A stretch of 64,000 bases of DNA, taken from positions 1 to 64,000 of the forward strand of contig NZ_PVNE01000014.1 of NCBI RefSeq assembly GCF_003001905.1. The letters are read 5' to 3'. The translations under genes were made by a program, and so were the position numbers. Under the pieces are notes generated by a model. The model was not told where the DNA came from and made no database searches. It was given only the letters and a program-made list of their open reading frames with translations. Below are positions 16,414 to 25,337 of the stretch, piece after piece. Position 1 is the stretch's first letter, and each line of letters opens with the position of its first letter. The DNA comes from Planifilum fimeticola. Lineage in GTDB: Bacteria; Bacillota; Bacilli; Thermoactinomycetales; DSM-44946.

Positions 16414-17157
16414 TTAGAACATCGATGTTTTAAACAAGCGCGTGTAACTGAGAAAGCTGACCGTCAAGGCGGAGGTCACCGAAGAGGCCATCAAGCTGAG
16501 CAGGATCACGATTTGATACTTGACGGCGATGATCGGGGAGGTGCCGGCGATGATCATGCCCGTCATCATTCCGGGCAGGTGAACCACGCCGATGGTTTTG
16601 AAGGAGTCGATGCTGGGAATCAGGGCGGCTTTCACCGTCGTTTCGATCAGGTCTTGGCTGGCCTGGCGGATCGTGGCGCCGAGGGCCAGCTTCCCCATGA
16701 CCTGATCTTTTGTTTGCTGGAATTCCCGGAAAAGCCGTTCGAAGGAGAGCCCGGCGATGACCATCACGTTTCCGATGATCATCCCGCTCATCGGCAGAAT
16801 GTACTGCGCCTGGAAGGGAACGACGCCGAAGAGCAGCCAAACGGAGAGGGAGACGGCCTGGCCCAGAAAAATGGAAACGAAGGCGATCGCGAAGGGTTTT
16901 TTGAGCCACTTGCCGCGCTTGGATGCGGTGCGGGAGGCGATGGTGATGATCAAAAGCAGCAGTCCCGCCAAAAGCCATCCCGTTTCGATGGAAAAGATCC
17001 AGGCGATCAGGTAGCCCATCGCAAGAAGCTGTGCCGATCCCCGAAGGGTGGACCACAGGATGTCTTTTTCCAGGCCGAGGTGCTGACGGTAGGAGATGAA
17101 CAGCGGTATGATCACGACGGTCGCTGTCAACATGAGCACAGTCAAATCGATATTCAT
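16414..17157 (-). CDS. fetB: FetB/UPF0014-family ABC permease
   Basis: A 247-residue membrane protein with about six to seven hydrophobic segments. The cytoplasmic stretch with ATIRQASQDL and the region SFKTIGVVHLPGMMTGMI are typical of the UPF0014/FetB (YjkA) permeases linked to iron export in E. coli. FetB normally works with an ATPase, FetA (YjkB), encoded next to it; neither flank encodes one here. GGAAGGG precedes the ATG. The name rests on family resemblance; the cargo is inferred. Confidence 0.82.
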   Translation of the reverse strand: MNIDLTVLMLTATVVIIPLFISYRQHLGLEKDILWSTLRGSAQLLAMGYLIAWIFSIETGWLLAGLLLLIITIASRTASKRGKWLKKPFAIAFVSIFLGQAVSLSVWLLFGVVPFQAQYILPMSGMIIGNVMVIAGLSFERLFREFQQTKDQVMGKLALGATIRQASQDLIETTVKAALIPSIDSFKTIGVVHLPGMMTGMIIAGTSPIIAVKYQIVILLSLMASSVTSALTVSFLSYTRLFKTSMF

Positions 17158-17555
17158 GGCAACCCTTCCGTTTAGTGGAGTGGATGCGTGATGGAACGGC
17201 GACGTTCAACGTCATTTTTCTTGTTCCCCTTTTTTTTGACGGGCAGTCAGGGGCAGCGAAAAGGAGTAAGACCTTCATGTCTCCGCTTCTCCTGAAGACC
17301 CGGAAGGGGCGATTCGTCCAAGGCGCCGATCCGGTCGGCTTCGGCGAAGTAGAGGGGATCTCAGTGTTCGAGGGATTGTACCAAAACGAAACACCGAAAC
17401 AATTTTCGGAACAGTTTGTGAAACAGCCGCGAGAGGCGGTTTCCCGGCAGAATGGCGGGAGGACGGATTGGTACACATTTTGCATGGATAACTGGGTGCA
17501 ACACGATGAGGCTTCAAAGGCTTTTTTTCATCCGTTGGCGCGAGGGGGGGATGAT
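17158..17555. other. intergenic region before the CO-dehydrogenase-like operon
   Basis: These 398 bases separate the leftward permease from the rightward operon and must carry both promoters. An open frame runs through from 17175, but its residues are unlike any CoxG N-terminus and it lacks a ribosome-binding site, so I do not call it coding. A small GACGTT/AACGTC repeat lies near 17202. No convincing -35/-10 pair could be fixed. Confidence 0.4.
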
Positions 17556-18008
17556 TTGAAGCTGGAGTTTCGGCACACCTTTTCAGCTCCGCGGGAAGTG
17601 GTCTGGTCGTCTCTTCAGGATGAGCAGGTATTGCGGCGCTCCCTGCCGGGTTGCCGGAAGCTGGAGGGAGTGTCGGAAGGCGCGTATGACGCGGAACTGG
17701 GGCTGAACGTGGGGCCCGTCAAGGGCGTGTTTACAGGGGAGGTAAAGCTGTCCGAGCTGAAGGAGCCGGAATCCTACCGCCTCACCATGAGCGGTAAGGG
17801 AAAACCCGGCGAGATCCGGGGAGACGCCCGGATTCGCCTCGAAGAAGCGGAGCGTGGGACGCTTCTCGTCTGCGACGCGGAAGCTCAGGTGACGGGCGTG
17901 TTGGCGTCCGTCGGACAGCGGATCATGGCCAGCGTGGCCAAGCTGATCCTCGGACAGTTCTTCAAGGCGGTGGAAAAGGAAATTCAACGACACCCGGTGG
18001 ACAGGTAG
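17556..18008 (+). CDS. coxG: CoxG-like SRPBCC protein
   Basis: A 150-residue CoxG (carbon monoxide dehydrogenase subunit G) family protein. The start KLEFRHTFSAPREVVWSSL, then LPGCRKLEG and VTGVLASVGQR, follow the family pattern of a single START/SRPBCC domain. CoxG proteins help recruit or mature molybdenum hydroxylases at the membrane; they are not catalytic. The TTG at 17556 is chosen because GAGGGGGGG precedes it and the family starts here; an open frame extends upstream but without a start signal. First gene of the operon. Confidence 0.8.
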   Translation: MKLEFRHTFSAPREVVWSSLQDEQVLRRSLPGCRKLEGVSEGAYDAELGLNVGPVKGVFTGEVKLSELKEPESYRLTMSGKGKPGEIRGDARIRLEEAERGTLLVCDAEAQVTGVLASVGQRIMASVAKLILGQFFKAVEKEIQRHPVDR

Positions 18009-18034
18009 CCAAAGTCTTTTGGGAGGTGGGCTTT

Positions 18035-18574
18035 TTGGAAACCGGCAAGGTGAACGTGACCATCACGGTCAACGGCGTCCGGAGGAGCGCGGAAGTGGAG
18101 CCCCGGATGTTGTTGGCCCACTTTCTCAGAGATCAGCTGGGCCTCGTCGGCACCCACATCGGCTGCGACACCAGCCAGTGCGGGGCCTGCACGGTCCTGT
18201 TGAACGGGGAGGCGGTCAAATCCTGCACCGTCCTCGCGGTTCAGGCCGACGGCTCAGAGGTGACCACGGTGGAAGGGCTGGGCGACCTGGAGAACCTGCA
18301 TCCCGTTCAGGAGGGATTCTGGGAAAAGCACGGACTGCAGTGCGGATTCTGTACGCCGGGGGTCATGATGACGGCGGTGGAGCTCTTGAAGCAAAACCCC
18401 AACCCGACGGAGCAGGAGATCCGGGAAGGGTTGGAAGGGGTGATCTGCCGCTGCACCGGTTACCAGAATATCGTCCGCGCCGTGCAATATGCGGCCGCGC
18501 GCCTGGCCGAGGAGGAAGGGCGGCGGGAAGCGGCCGCTGCCGGCAGTGACGGCGGAACAGAGGGGGGACGCTGA
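18035..18574 (+). CDS. coxS: molybdenum hydroxylase small [2Fe-2S] subunit (CoxS-like)
   Basis: A 179-residue iron-sulfur subunit. The N-terminal plant-type ferredoxin domain shows CDTSQCGACTV and SCTVLAV; the C-terminal domain shows CGFCTPG and CRCTGY, which hold the second [2Fe-2S] cluster. It passes electrons from the Mo centre of the large subunit to the FAD subunit. The TTG at 18035 follows GGGAGGTGG by six bases; an in-frame GTG at 18026 lies inside that site. The last 20 residues are a G/A/E-rich tail beyond the usual family end. Confidence 0.92.
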   Translation: METGKVNVTITVNGVRRSAEVEPRMLLAHFLRDQLGLVGTHIGCDTSQCGACTVLLNGEAVKSCTVLAVQADGSEVTTVEGLGDLENLHPVQEGFWEKHGLQCGFCTPGVMMTAVELLKQNPNPTEQEIREGLEGVICRCTGYQNIVRAVQYAAARLAEEEGRREAAAAGSDGGTEGGR

Positions 18575-18576
18575 CG

Positions 18577-20925
18577 ATGCCGAATGTGTTTGGCACTCCG
18601 CTCAAACGGCGGGAGGATCCCCGCCTGATCACCGGACAGGGGAATTTCACCGACGACATCCAACTGCCGGGCATGGTGTACATGGCGGTTCTGCGCAGTC
18701 CCCACGCCCACGCCCGCATCAAGCGGATTGACGTTTCCGCTGCCCGCCGGGCGCCCGGGGTGGTGGCCGTCTACACCGGCAAGGATCTGGAAGGGAAGAT
18801 GGGCACCATTCCCACGGCGTGGTTGGTGCCGGACTCCGACATCAAAACGCCTCCTCACCACGCCTTGGCCGTCGACAAGGTGCGTTACGTGGGGGACGGC
18901 GTCGCCCTGGTGGTGGCGGAGGACCGCTATACCGCCCGGGACGCCCTGGAGCTGATCGAGGTGGAATACGAGGAGCTTCCGGCGGTGGTCGACCAGGAGG
19001 AGGCGATGAAGGAGGGAGCGCCGCAGCTTCACGAGGACGTGCCGAACAATATCGCCTTCCGCTGGAAGGCGGGAGAGGTGCCCGACGAGGTCTTCGAAAA
19101 CGCGGAGGTGGTGATCCGGAAGCGCTTCCGCCAGCAGCGCCTGATCCCCAACCCGATGGAGACCCGGGCGGCGGTGGCCAAGTATAACCCCTCCACCGGG
19201 GAGATGACCATCTGGTGCACCTCCCAGAACCCGCACATTCACCGGTTCATCCTCTCCGGCGTGTTGGGGATTCCCGAGTCGAAGCTGCAGGTGGTGGCAC
19301 CCGACGTGGGGGGCGGTTTCGGCTGCAAGATTCCCGTCTACCCCGACGAGGCCCTGGCCGGTTACGTGGCCCGGGATCTGCGCCGCCCGGTGAAGTGGAC
19401 GGAGGAGCGGCGGGAGAATTTCATGGCCACCACCCACGGCCGGGACATGATCCTCGACGTGGAGCTGGCCGGCAGGCGGGACGGGACCCTGACCGCGCTC
19501 CGGATCAGAAACACGGCGAACATGGGGGCGTATTTGTCGACGGCGGCGCCGGGGGTTCCGACCATTTTGCACGGACTGATCGTTCAGGGGCCCTACAAGA
19601 TTTCCCAGGTGGGGGTGGAAGTGATCGGGGTGATGACCAACACCACCCCGACGGACGCCTACCGCGGGGCCGGTCGGCCGGAAGCCACCTATCAGATCGA
19701 GCGGATGGTCGATCTGTTCGCCGACGAGATCGGCATGGATCCGGTGGAGGTGCGGCGGAAAAATCTGATCCGGGCGGAGGAGTTCCCCTATGACAACGCC
19801 CTGGGACTCCAGTACGACTCCGGAAACTATCACCGGGCGCTGGACAAGGCGCTGGAGATGATCGACTACGATGCGTTCCGCAAGGAGCAGGAGGAAGCGC
19901 GCAAACAGGGGCGCTACCTGGGAATCGGCTTCTCCACCTATGTGGAGATCTGCGGGCTGGGCCCCTCGAAGGTGGCCGGCGCCGTCGGCTTCCAGGGGGG
20001 GCTTTGGGAAAGCGCCACGGTCCGCGTCCATCCCTCGGGCAAAGTCTCCGTCTTCACCGGCGCGTCCCCCCACGGACAAGGGGAGGAGACCACCTTCGCC
20101 CAGATCGTGTCCCAGAAGCTCGGCGTTCCCTTTGAAGACGTGGAAATCATTCACGGGGACACCAACCGGATCTCCATGGGCTGGGGCACCTACGGATCCC
20201 GGACCACGCCGGTGGCCGGCAGCGCCATCGCCATCGCCTGCGACCGGGTCCTGGAAAAGGCGAAAAAAATCGCCTCCCACGCCCTGGAGGCCTCCGAAGC
20301 CGATCTGGAATTCGAAGGGGGCGCGTTCCAGGTGAAGGGGGTTCCGGACAGAAAGATCAGCTTCCAGGACGTCACCCTTAAGGCCTATCTCGCCTGGGAC
20401 CTGCCGGAGGGTGTGGAGCCCGCCCTGGAAGCTCAGGCCTTCTACGATCCCAGCAATTTCGTCTATCCCTTCGGCACCCACATCTGCGTGGTGGAAGTGG
20501 ACGGAGAGACCGGCGAGGTGGAGCTGAAGCGGTATGTGGCCGTCGACGACCCCGGACCGGTGATCAACCCGGTCGTCGCCGAGGGGCAGGTCCACGGCGG
20601 AATCGTGCAGGGGATCGGACAGGCGCTCTGGGAAGGAGCGGTTTATGACGAACAGGGGCAGTTGATCTCCGGAACCTTCATGGATTATGCCATGCCGAAG
20701 GCCCGTTTCTTCCCCAACTTCGAGACGGCGTTTACCGAGACGCCCTCTCCCGTCAACCCTCTCGGGGTGAAGGGAATCGGGGAAACGGGAACCATCGCCT
20801 CCACCCCCGCCGTGGTGAACGCGGTGGTGGACGCCCTGAAACCCTTTGGCGTGAAGGATTTGGATATGCCCCTGACGCCGGAGAAGGTGTGGAAAGCGAT
20901 GCAGAAGGGGAGGGGAGACGCGTGA
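18577..20925 (+). CDS. coxL: molybdenum hydroxylase large subunit, CO dehydrogenase form II type
   Basis: A 782-residue xanthine-oxidase-family catalytic subunit binding the molybdopterin cytosine dinucleotide cofactor. Seen in order are the N-terminal hammerhead domain (LKRREDPRLITG), VDVGGGFGCK, the active-site loop AYRGAGRPEA, the cofactor motif PHGQGEET, and the catalytic Glu in KGIGETGT near the C-terminus. True CO dehydrogenases (form I) have AYRCSFR in the loop; AYRGAGR marks form II, whose natural substrate is often not CO. The gene starts two bases after coxS and overlaps the FAD subunit gene as GTGA. The substrate could be CO, a purine, an aldehyde or an N-heterocycle. Confidence 0.92.
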   Translation: MPNVFGTPLKRREDPRLITGQGNFTDDIQLPGMVYMAVLRSPHAHARIKRIDVSAARRAPGVVAVYTGKDLEGKMGTIPTAWLVPDSDIKTPPHHALAVDKVRYVGDGVALVVAEDRYTARDALELIEVEYEELPAVVDQEEAMKEGAPQLHEDVPNNIAFRWKAGEVPDEVFENAEVVIRKRFRQQRLIPNPMETRAAVAKYNPSTGEMTIWCTSQNPHIHRFILSGVLGIPESKLQVVAPDVGGGFGCKIPVYPDEALAGYVARDLRRPVKWTEERRENFMATTHGRDMILDVELAGRRDGTLTALRIRNTANMGAYLSTAAPGVPTILHGLIVQGPYKISQVGVEVIGVMTNTTPTDAYRGAGRPEATYQIERMVDLFADEIGMDPVEVRRKNLIRAEEFPYDNALGLQYDSGNYHRALDKALEMIDYDAFRKEQEEARKQGRYLGIGFSTYVEICGLGPSKVAGAVGFQGGLWESATVRVHPSGKVSVFTGASPHGQGEETTFAQIVSQKLGVPFEDVEIIHGDTNRISMGWGTYGSRTTPVAGSAIAIACDRVLEKAKKIASHALEASEADLEFEGGAFQVKGVPDRKISFQDVTLKAYLAWDLPEGVEPALEAQAFYDPSNFVYPFGTHICVVEVDGETGEVELKRYVAVDDPGPVINPVVAEGQVHGGIVQGIGQALWEGAVYDEQGQLISGTFMDYAMPKARFFPNFETAFTETPSPVNPLGVKGIGETGTIASTPAVVNAVVDALKPFGVKDLDMPLTPEKVWKAMQKGRGDA

Positions 20926-21779
20926 TTCCCAGCACCTTTGAATACGCGCGGGCCGGTTCGGTGGAAGAAGCCCTCAGGCTGCTCAAGGAGGCGGACGGGG
21001 AGGGGAAGCTCCTGGCCGGAGGGCACAGCCTCCTGCCCATGATGAAGATTCGGCTGACATCCCCCGGGAAGCTGATCGACATCGGCCAGATCCGGGAGCT
21101 CCGGGGGATTCGCAGGGAAGGAGACCGCCTGGTGGTCGGAGCCCTCACCACCCACCGCCAAGTGGCCGGCGATCCCCTCGTTCGGGAGCACCTTGCCGTC
21201 CTGGCCGAGGCGGCGTCTCAGATCGGGGATCTTCAGGTGCGCAACAGGGGGACCGTGGGAGGGAATCTGGCCCACGCCGACCCCGCCTCCGACCTGCCGG
21301 CGGTCGCCGTCGCCCTGGAGGCGGAATTGGAGGTGCAGAGCCCGGACGGGAAGCAAACCTTCGGCGCCGACGGGTTCTTCCTCGGCCCGCTGGTTACGGC
21401 CCTTCCCGAAGACGGCCTCCTGACGTCGGTCTCCTTCTCCATCCCGCCGGAAGGAGTGAAAAGCACCTATGTGAAATACCCCCATCCTGCTTCGGGATAC
21501 GCCGTGGTGGGCGTTGCGGCCGCACTGGGCACCGGGGCGGACGGGACGGTGAACTATGCCCGGATCGGCATCACCGGCGCCTCCGACACGGCTTACCGGG
21601 CGGAGGCGGCGGAGCAGGCCCTGCTGGGGAAAAAGCCGACGGAGGAGGCGATCCGCGAGGCGGCCGCCCGGGCGGCGGAAGGCAGGGAGATGAACGGGGA
21701 TCTGTTTGCCTCGAGCGACTACCGCCGCCATCTGGTTCAGGTGTATACCGCGCGGGCGCTGCGAAAGCTGCTGGGCTAG
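20922..21779 (+). CDS. coxM: molybdenum hydroxylase FAD subunit (CoxM-like)
   Basis: A 285-residue FAD-binding subunit. The two FAD motifs are present: LLAGGHSLLPMMK near residue 32 and TVGGNLAHADPASD near 110. It accepts electrons from the small subunit and passes them to quinone or another acceptor. The GTG start overlaps the large-subunit stop and follows GGGGAGGGGAG. The subunit order L-M with S in front differs from the classical M-S-L order of Oligotropha coxMSL, a rearrangement seen in form II operons. Confidence 0.9.
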   Translation: MIPSTFEYARAGSVEEALRLLKEADGEGKLLAGGHSLLPMMKIRLTSPGKLIDIGQIRELRGIRREGDRLVVGALTTHRQVAGDPLVREHLAVLAEAASQIGDLQVRNRGTVGGNLAHADPASDLPAVAVALEAELEVQSPDGKQTFGADGFFLGPLVTALPEDGLLTSVSFSIPPEGVKSTYVKYPHPASGYAVVGVAAALGTGADGTVNYARIGITGASDTAYRAEAAEQALLGKKPTEEAIREAAARAAEGREMNGDLFASSDYRRHLVQVYTARALRKLLG

Positions 21780-21821
21780 CCGTTCGGTTTTGACCGCAAC
21801 GCAAGAGGGCCGAAAGGTCGG

Positions 21822-22778
21822 GTGCGGGCACGTCGTGCCGGTCCCGGCCTTTTCTTTCCCTGTATTGTCCAAAGGGGGTGCCGGAACATACTGGATCGCA
21901 TTCAGTCCATCGAGAAGGCTTTTCGCGAGCAGGGGTACATCGCCGACCGTCCCCTGGTGACCGCCCTTCATCTGGTGAGCACCCTCGGTAAACCCTTGCT
22001 GGTGGAAGGTCCGGCCGGGGTGGGAAAGACGGAAATCGCCAAGGTGTTGGCCGCGGTGCTCGACACCCGGCTGGTGAGGCTGCAGTGTTACGAGGGACTG
22101 GATGTGCACACGGCTTTGTACGAGTGGAACTATCCGAAACAGATGCTGCACATCCGCCTCACGGAAAACAGCGGCGCGACGGTCGAAGAGAGGGAAAAGG
22201 AGATTTTCAGCCCCTCCTTTTTGCTCCGCAGGCCCCTTCTGGAGGCCATCTCCGACGAGGAGGCGTCACCGGTCCTTCTGATCGACGAGGTGGACCGGGC
22301 GGACGAGGAATTTGAGGCGTTTCTGCTGGAGATTCTCGGGGAGTTTCAGGTGACCATTCCGGAATTGGGGACGATTCGGGCCGAGCACAAGCCCTATGTG
22401 GTCCTCACCTCCAACCGGACCCGCGAATTGAGCGATGCCCTGCGCCGCCGCTGCCTCTACCTGTGGATCCCCTACCCCGACCCGGAGAAGGAAGTCCGGA
22501 TATTGGAGGCGAGACTTCCGGGAATCCGGCGGAGGCTGGCGGAACAAATCGCCCGCGTGATGGCCCGGATTCGGACGATGGCCCTCCACAAGGTGCCCGG
22601 AGTCGCCGAAAGCCTGGATTGGGCCCAGGCGCTGATGGCCTTGCACCGGGGGGAGCTGGACAGGGATTCCATCCGGGAAACCCTCGGTTGTCTCGTGAAG
22701 GATCAGGAAGATTGGGAGGCCCTCGAGGGGGAGCTGGAAAAGGGGAACCTGCTTCGGGACGCCGGAACGGGGACATGA
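21822..22778 (+). CDS. coxD: MoxR/CoxD-like AAA+ ATPase
   Basis: An AAA+ ATPase of the MoxR/CoxD group, about 295-318 residues. Walker A EGPAGVGKTE, Walker B VLLIDEVDRAD, sensor TSNRTREL and an Arg-rich sensor-2 region are visible. CoxD-type ATPases act as chaperones that help complete the Mo-Cu or Mo-S active site, together with the VWA protein that follows. Start uncertain: family similarity begins with ILDRIQSIEKAF at about 21888, where AAAGGGGGTG is spaced for an ATA (21888) or CTG (21891) codon; the nearest conventional start is the GTG at 21822, without a clear site. Confidence 0.85.
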   Translation: MRARRAGPGLFFPCIVQRGCRNILDRIQSIEKAFREQGYIADRPLVTALHLVSTLGKPLLVEGPAGVGKTEIAKVLAAVLDTRLVRLQCYEGLDVHTALYEWNYPKQMLHIRLTENSGATVEEREKEIFSPSFLLRRPLLEAISDEEASPVLLIDEVDRADEEFEAFLLEILGEFQVTIPELGTIRAEHKPYVVLTSNRTRELSDALRRRCLYLWIPYPDPEKEVRILEARLPGIRRRLAEQIARVMARIRTMALHKVPGVAESLDWAQALMALHRGELDRDSIRETLGCLVKDQEDWEALEGELEKGNLLRDAGTGT

Positions 22779-22827
22779 GGAGGGCGTCGCCGGTGCCGTG
22801 AGGGTCTATCGAAAGGAGCGTCCGTCC

Positions 22828-24108
22828 ATGATCCGATCTTCTTCTGCACCCCCCAACCTTGTCGATCATCTGCTCCGGCTGTGCCGGGCTCTCCGCTCCC
22901 GGGGCTTTTCCATCGGTCCCGGCGAGGAGATCGACATGTTTCGCGCCCTCGAGGCGGTCGATATCGGGGACCGGGAGGAGTTCGCTTCGGCCCTGCGCCT
23001 TGTGTTGTGTTCCAGCCGGGAGGAACAGGCGCTGTTCGACACCCTTTTTGAACGGTTTCTCCTGGCGGCGGAATCGGATGCGGGCGGACGTTCCATCCAG
23101 CTCATCCCGGAAGCGGGGGCGGCGGAAGAAGAAGGGGAAAGGAAGGTTCCGCCGGACGGACGGCCTTCCCGCCGGGAAGGGGGAAAAGCCGTCCGGGCGG
23201 AAGGGAAATTCGCGGGATCGGAGCGGACCGGGACGGAAGGGTTTCCGCATTCCGGAAGGGCGGAGGAGGGTTCCCGGAGAGGAGACGGGAAGGGGCATCC
23301 GGCAGGGGAGGGGGAGAAGTGGGATGTTCCCCTCGCGCGGGTGGCCCGCTACAGCGCCGCCCGTCTGTCCGGGCGATCGACCGCCGAAATCCCCGCGGAC
23401 GGACTGGAGGAAATGATGGAGGCGGCCGCCGCTCTGGTTTCCCGGATCCGGATTCGGCGAAGCCGCCGGCTGAAGCCGATGCGGCGGGGAAGCCGCCTCC
23501 ATTTCCGCCGGGTGTTTCGCGAAAGCGCCACCTCGGGAGGGGAGTTGGCCCTTCCGGCCTGGTCGGGCTATCGCCGCCGCCAGGCCCGGTTCATCCTTTT
23601 CTGCGACGGCAGCCGGTCGATGGCTCCCTTTGCCGGACGTTTTCTCCAATTCGCCTACGCCCTTACCCGAAAGGCCCGCCGCGTCGAAGTCTTTCTCTTT
23701 TCGACGGATATCCGCCGCGTCACCGACGAGCTCCGCAGGGACGCGAAGGGGCGGCTGCCCCCACTGACGGGTTTGGGAACGGAGTGGGACGGAGGCACGC
23801 GCATCGGCGAATCGCTGGAACGCTTTTTGAGGGAACACGGGGGACGCATGCTGGGCAGGGACAGCCTGGTGATCATCGCAAGCGACGGCCTGGACGCCGG
23901 GGGGCCGGACCGGCTGTCCCGCTCGATGGCCGAGCTTCGCCGCCGGTCCGCCGGGGTGGTCTGGCTCAATCCGCTCCTCTCCCTCCGGGGCTACCGTCCG
24001 GAGGCGGAAGGGATGAAGGCGGCGCTTCCATACATCGATATCTTTTCGGAGGCTTGCGATCCCCCTTCCTTCCGAAAACTGGCCAAACGCATTTCCTTCC
24101 GGAGGTGA
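22828..24108 (+). CDS. coxE: CoxE-like VWA-domain protein
   Basis: A 426-residue CoxE-family protein. The C-terminal half is a von Willebrand factor A domain with the metal site FCDGSRSM, a variant of DxSxS, then TEWDGGTRIG and IIASDGLD. The middle (about residues 90-175) is a low-complexity Glu/Gly/Arg-rich linker. CoxE is thought to work with the CoxD ATPase in metal-centre assembly. The ATG at 22828 is used because AAAGGAG lies nine bases upstream; an in-frame GTG at 22798 has no site. Confidence 0.86.
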   Translation: MIRSSSAPPNLVDHLLRLCRALRSRGFSIGPGEEIDMFRALEAVDIGDREEFASALRLVLCSSREEQALFDTLFERFLLAAESDAGGRSIQLIPEAGAAEEEGERKVPPDGRPSRREGGKAVRAEGKFAGSERTGTEGFPHSGRAEEGSRRGDGKGHPAGEGEKWDVPLARVARYSAARLSGRSTAEIPADGLEEMMEAAAALVSRIRIRRSRRLKPMRRGSRLHFRRVFRESATSGGELALPAWSGYRRRQARFILFCDGSRSMAPFAGRFLQFAYALTRKARRVEVFLFSTDIRRVTDELRRDAKGRLPPLTGLGTEWDGGTRIGESLERFLREHGGRMLGRDSLVIIASDGLDAGGPDRLSRSMAELRRRSAGVVWLNPLLSLRGYRPEAEGMKAALPYIDIFSEACDPPSFRKLAKRISFRR

Positions 24109-24113
24109 CGGAC

Positions 24114-24506
24114 GTGAAGGAGAATCGGGACATTGCCCGGGCGATGGAGGAAGCGAAGCGGGCGGGCCGGAAGGTGGCATTGGCCACCGTCGTCCGCGTG
24201 AAGGGGTCCGCTTATCGCCGAGAGGGCGCCAAACTGCTGATCGATGAGGAAGGAAACACCGTCGGCGTAATTTCCGGCGGTTGCCTGGAACCGGATGTGG
24301 CGGAGGTGGCGAAAAAGGTGATGGCCGACGGGCGACCCGTCCTCAAGAGCTACGAGTTGGACGAGGAACTGGTTTGGGGGCTGGGGTTGGGTTGTCCGGG
24401 AACCGTCGACATCTGGATCGAGCCGGTTCCGGACACGGATGTCCCGCGCACCCTTCGCGAGGCGCGGAAAGCGGAAGGGCTTGAGGGAAGGGAGGAATCC
24501 TCGTGA
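24114..24506 (+). CDS. XdhC/CoxI N-terminal domain protein
   Basis: A 130-residue protein corresponding to the N-terminal XdhC/CoxI domain alone: ATVVRVKGSAYRREGAKLL, ISGGCLEPDV and GLGCPGTVDIWIEP. XdhC proteins bind the Mo cofactor, promote its sulfuration and insert it into the hydroxylase. In many bacteria this domain is fused to the Rossmann domain encoded by the next gene; here the two are separate and overlap by four bases. GTG start with GGAGGTG ahead. Confidence 0.88.
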   Translation: MKENRDIARAMEEAKRAGRKVALATVVRVKGSAYRREGAKLLIDEEGNTVGVISGGCLEPDVAEVAKKVMADGRPVLKSYELDEELVWGLGLGCPGTVDIWIEPVPDTDVPRTLREARKAEGLEGREESS

Positions 24507-25318
24507 GCGGGCAAAGGGAAAAGGAGCTCTATGAATCGTGGCTCCGCTGTCTCAGGGAGGGGCGGGCCGCGGTGCTCGCCCGCCTTCTGGAATCCTCTTC
24601 GCCGGATCTTCAGGCGGGCGCCCGCCTCTTCATCCCCGAGGAGGGGGAGCCCATGGGAGATCTGGGGGACCCCTCCCTGAACCGGTTGGTGATCGAACGG
24701 GCCCGGGAAAAACTGGCCACCTTGTACCCGCGTTCGGAAACCTGTCCCGTTTCCCTGCCCGGAGGAGAACAGGTGCAGGTGTTTTTCGACATCAACCTCC
24801 CTCCCTTCGAGCTGATGATTTTCGGCGCCGGCCACGATGCCGTTCCCGTGGCCAAGTTTGCCCTGGAGCTGGGATTCCGCACGACGGTGGTGGATCCGAG
24901 GCCGGCGTACGCCACCGGGGAGCGCTTTCCGGGAAGCCGGATCATCCTGGCCGATCGCCATTCGTGGGAGGAAAAGGTGACGGTTGGGCGGCGGACGTTT
25001 GTATTGGTGATGAATCACCACCTGGAGCGGGATCGGGCCGCCATCCGCTTCGCCTTGAATTCGCCCGCTCCCTACGTGGGTGTGCTCGGACCCAGGTCCC
25101 GCCGGGAGCGGATGCTGGAGGCCCTCGAAAAGGAAGGGGTCCGCTTCGAAAAGGAGCAGCTGTCCCGGATGTACAGTCCGGTCGGTCTCGACATCGGCGC
25201 CGAAACTCCGGAGGAAGTGGCGGTCAGCATCTTGGCCGAGGTGTTGGCCTTTCGCAGCGGCCATAAGGGCGGCTTTCTGCGGGAGCGCAGCCGGGACAGC
25301 ATCCATCAGCCCCTGTGA
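24503..25318 (+). CDS. XdhC Rossmann-domain protein (CoxF-like)
   Basis: A 271-residue protein. The C-terminal XdhC Rossmann domain is clear from ELMIFGAGHDAVPVAKFA, VVDPRPAYA and YVGVLGPRSRRERM, and the end IGAETPEEVAVSILAEV matches the family. It should form the second half of the split XdhC system for Mo-cofactor insertion. It starts with GTG overlapping the previous gene. The first 100 residues are a poorly conserved lead-in. Confidence 0.88.
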   Translation: MSGQREKELYESWLRCLREGRAAVLARLLESSSPDLQAGARLFIPEEGEPMGDLGDPSLNRLVIERAREKLATLYPRSETCPVSLPGGEQVQVFFDINLPPFELMIFGAGHDAVPVAKFALELGFRTTVVDPRPAYATGERFPGSRIILADRHSWEEKVTVGRRTFVLVMNHHLERDRAAIRFALNSPAPYVGVLGPRSRRERMLEALEKEGVRFEKEQLSRMYSPVGLDIGAETPEEVAVSILAEVLAFRSGHKGGFLRERSRDSIHQPL

Positions 25319-25337
25319 GGCCGAGAGGGTGTTGGGC

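Noticed and set aside
17175-17555. N-terminal extension of the CoxG-like protein
   Set aside because: The frame is open, but the residues are unlike the family, no start signal is present, and a strong site lies at the TTG 17556.
18577-20925. Calling the operon an established aerobic CO dehydrogenase
   Set aside because: The loop AYRGAGR is that of form II enzymes; form I CO dehydrogenases have AYRCSFR. CO oxidation is therefore not assumed.
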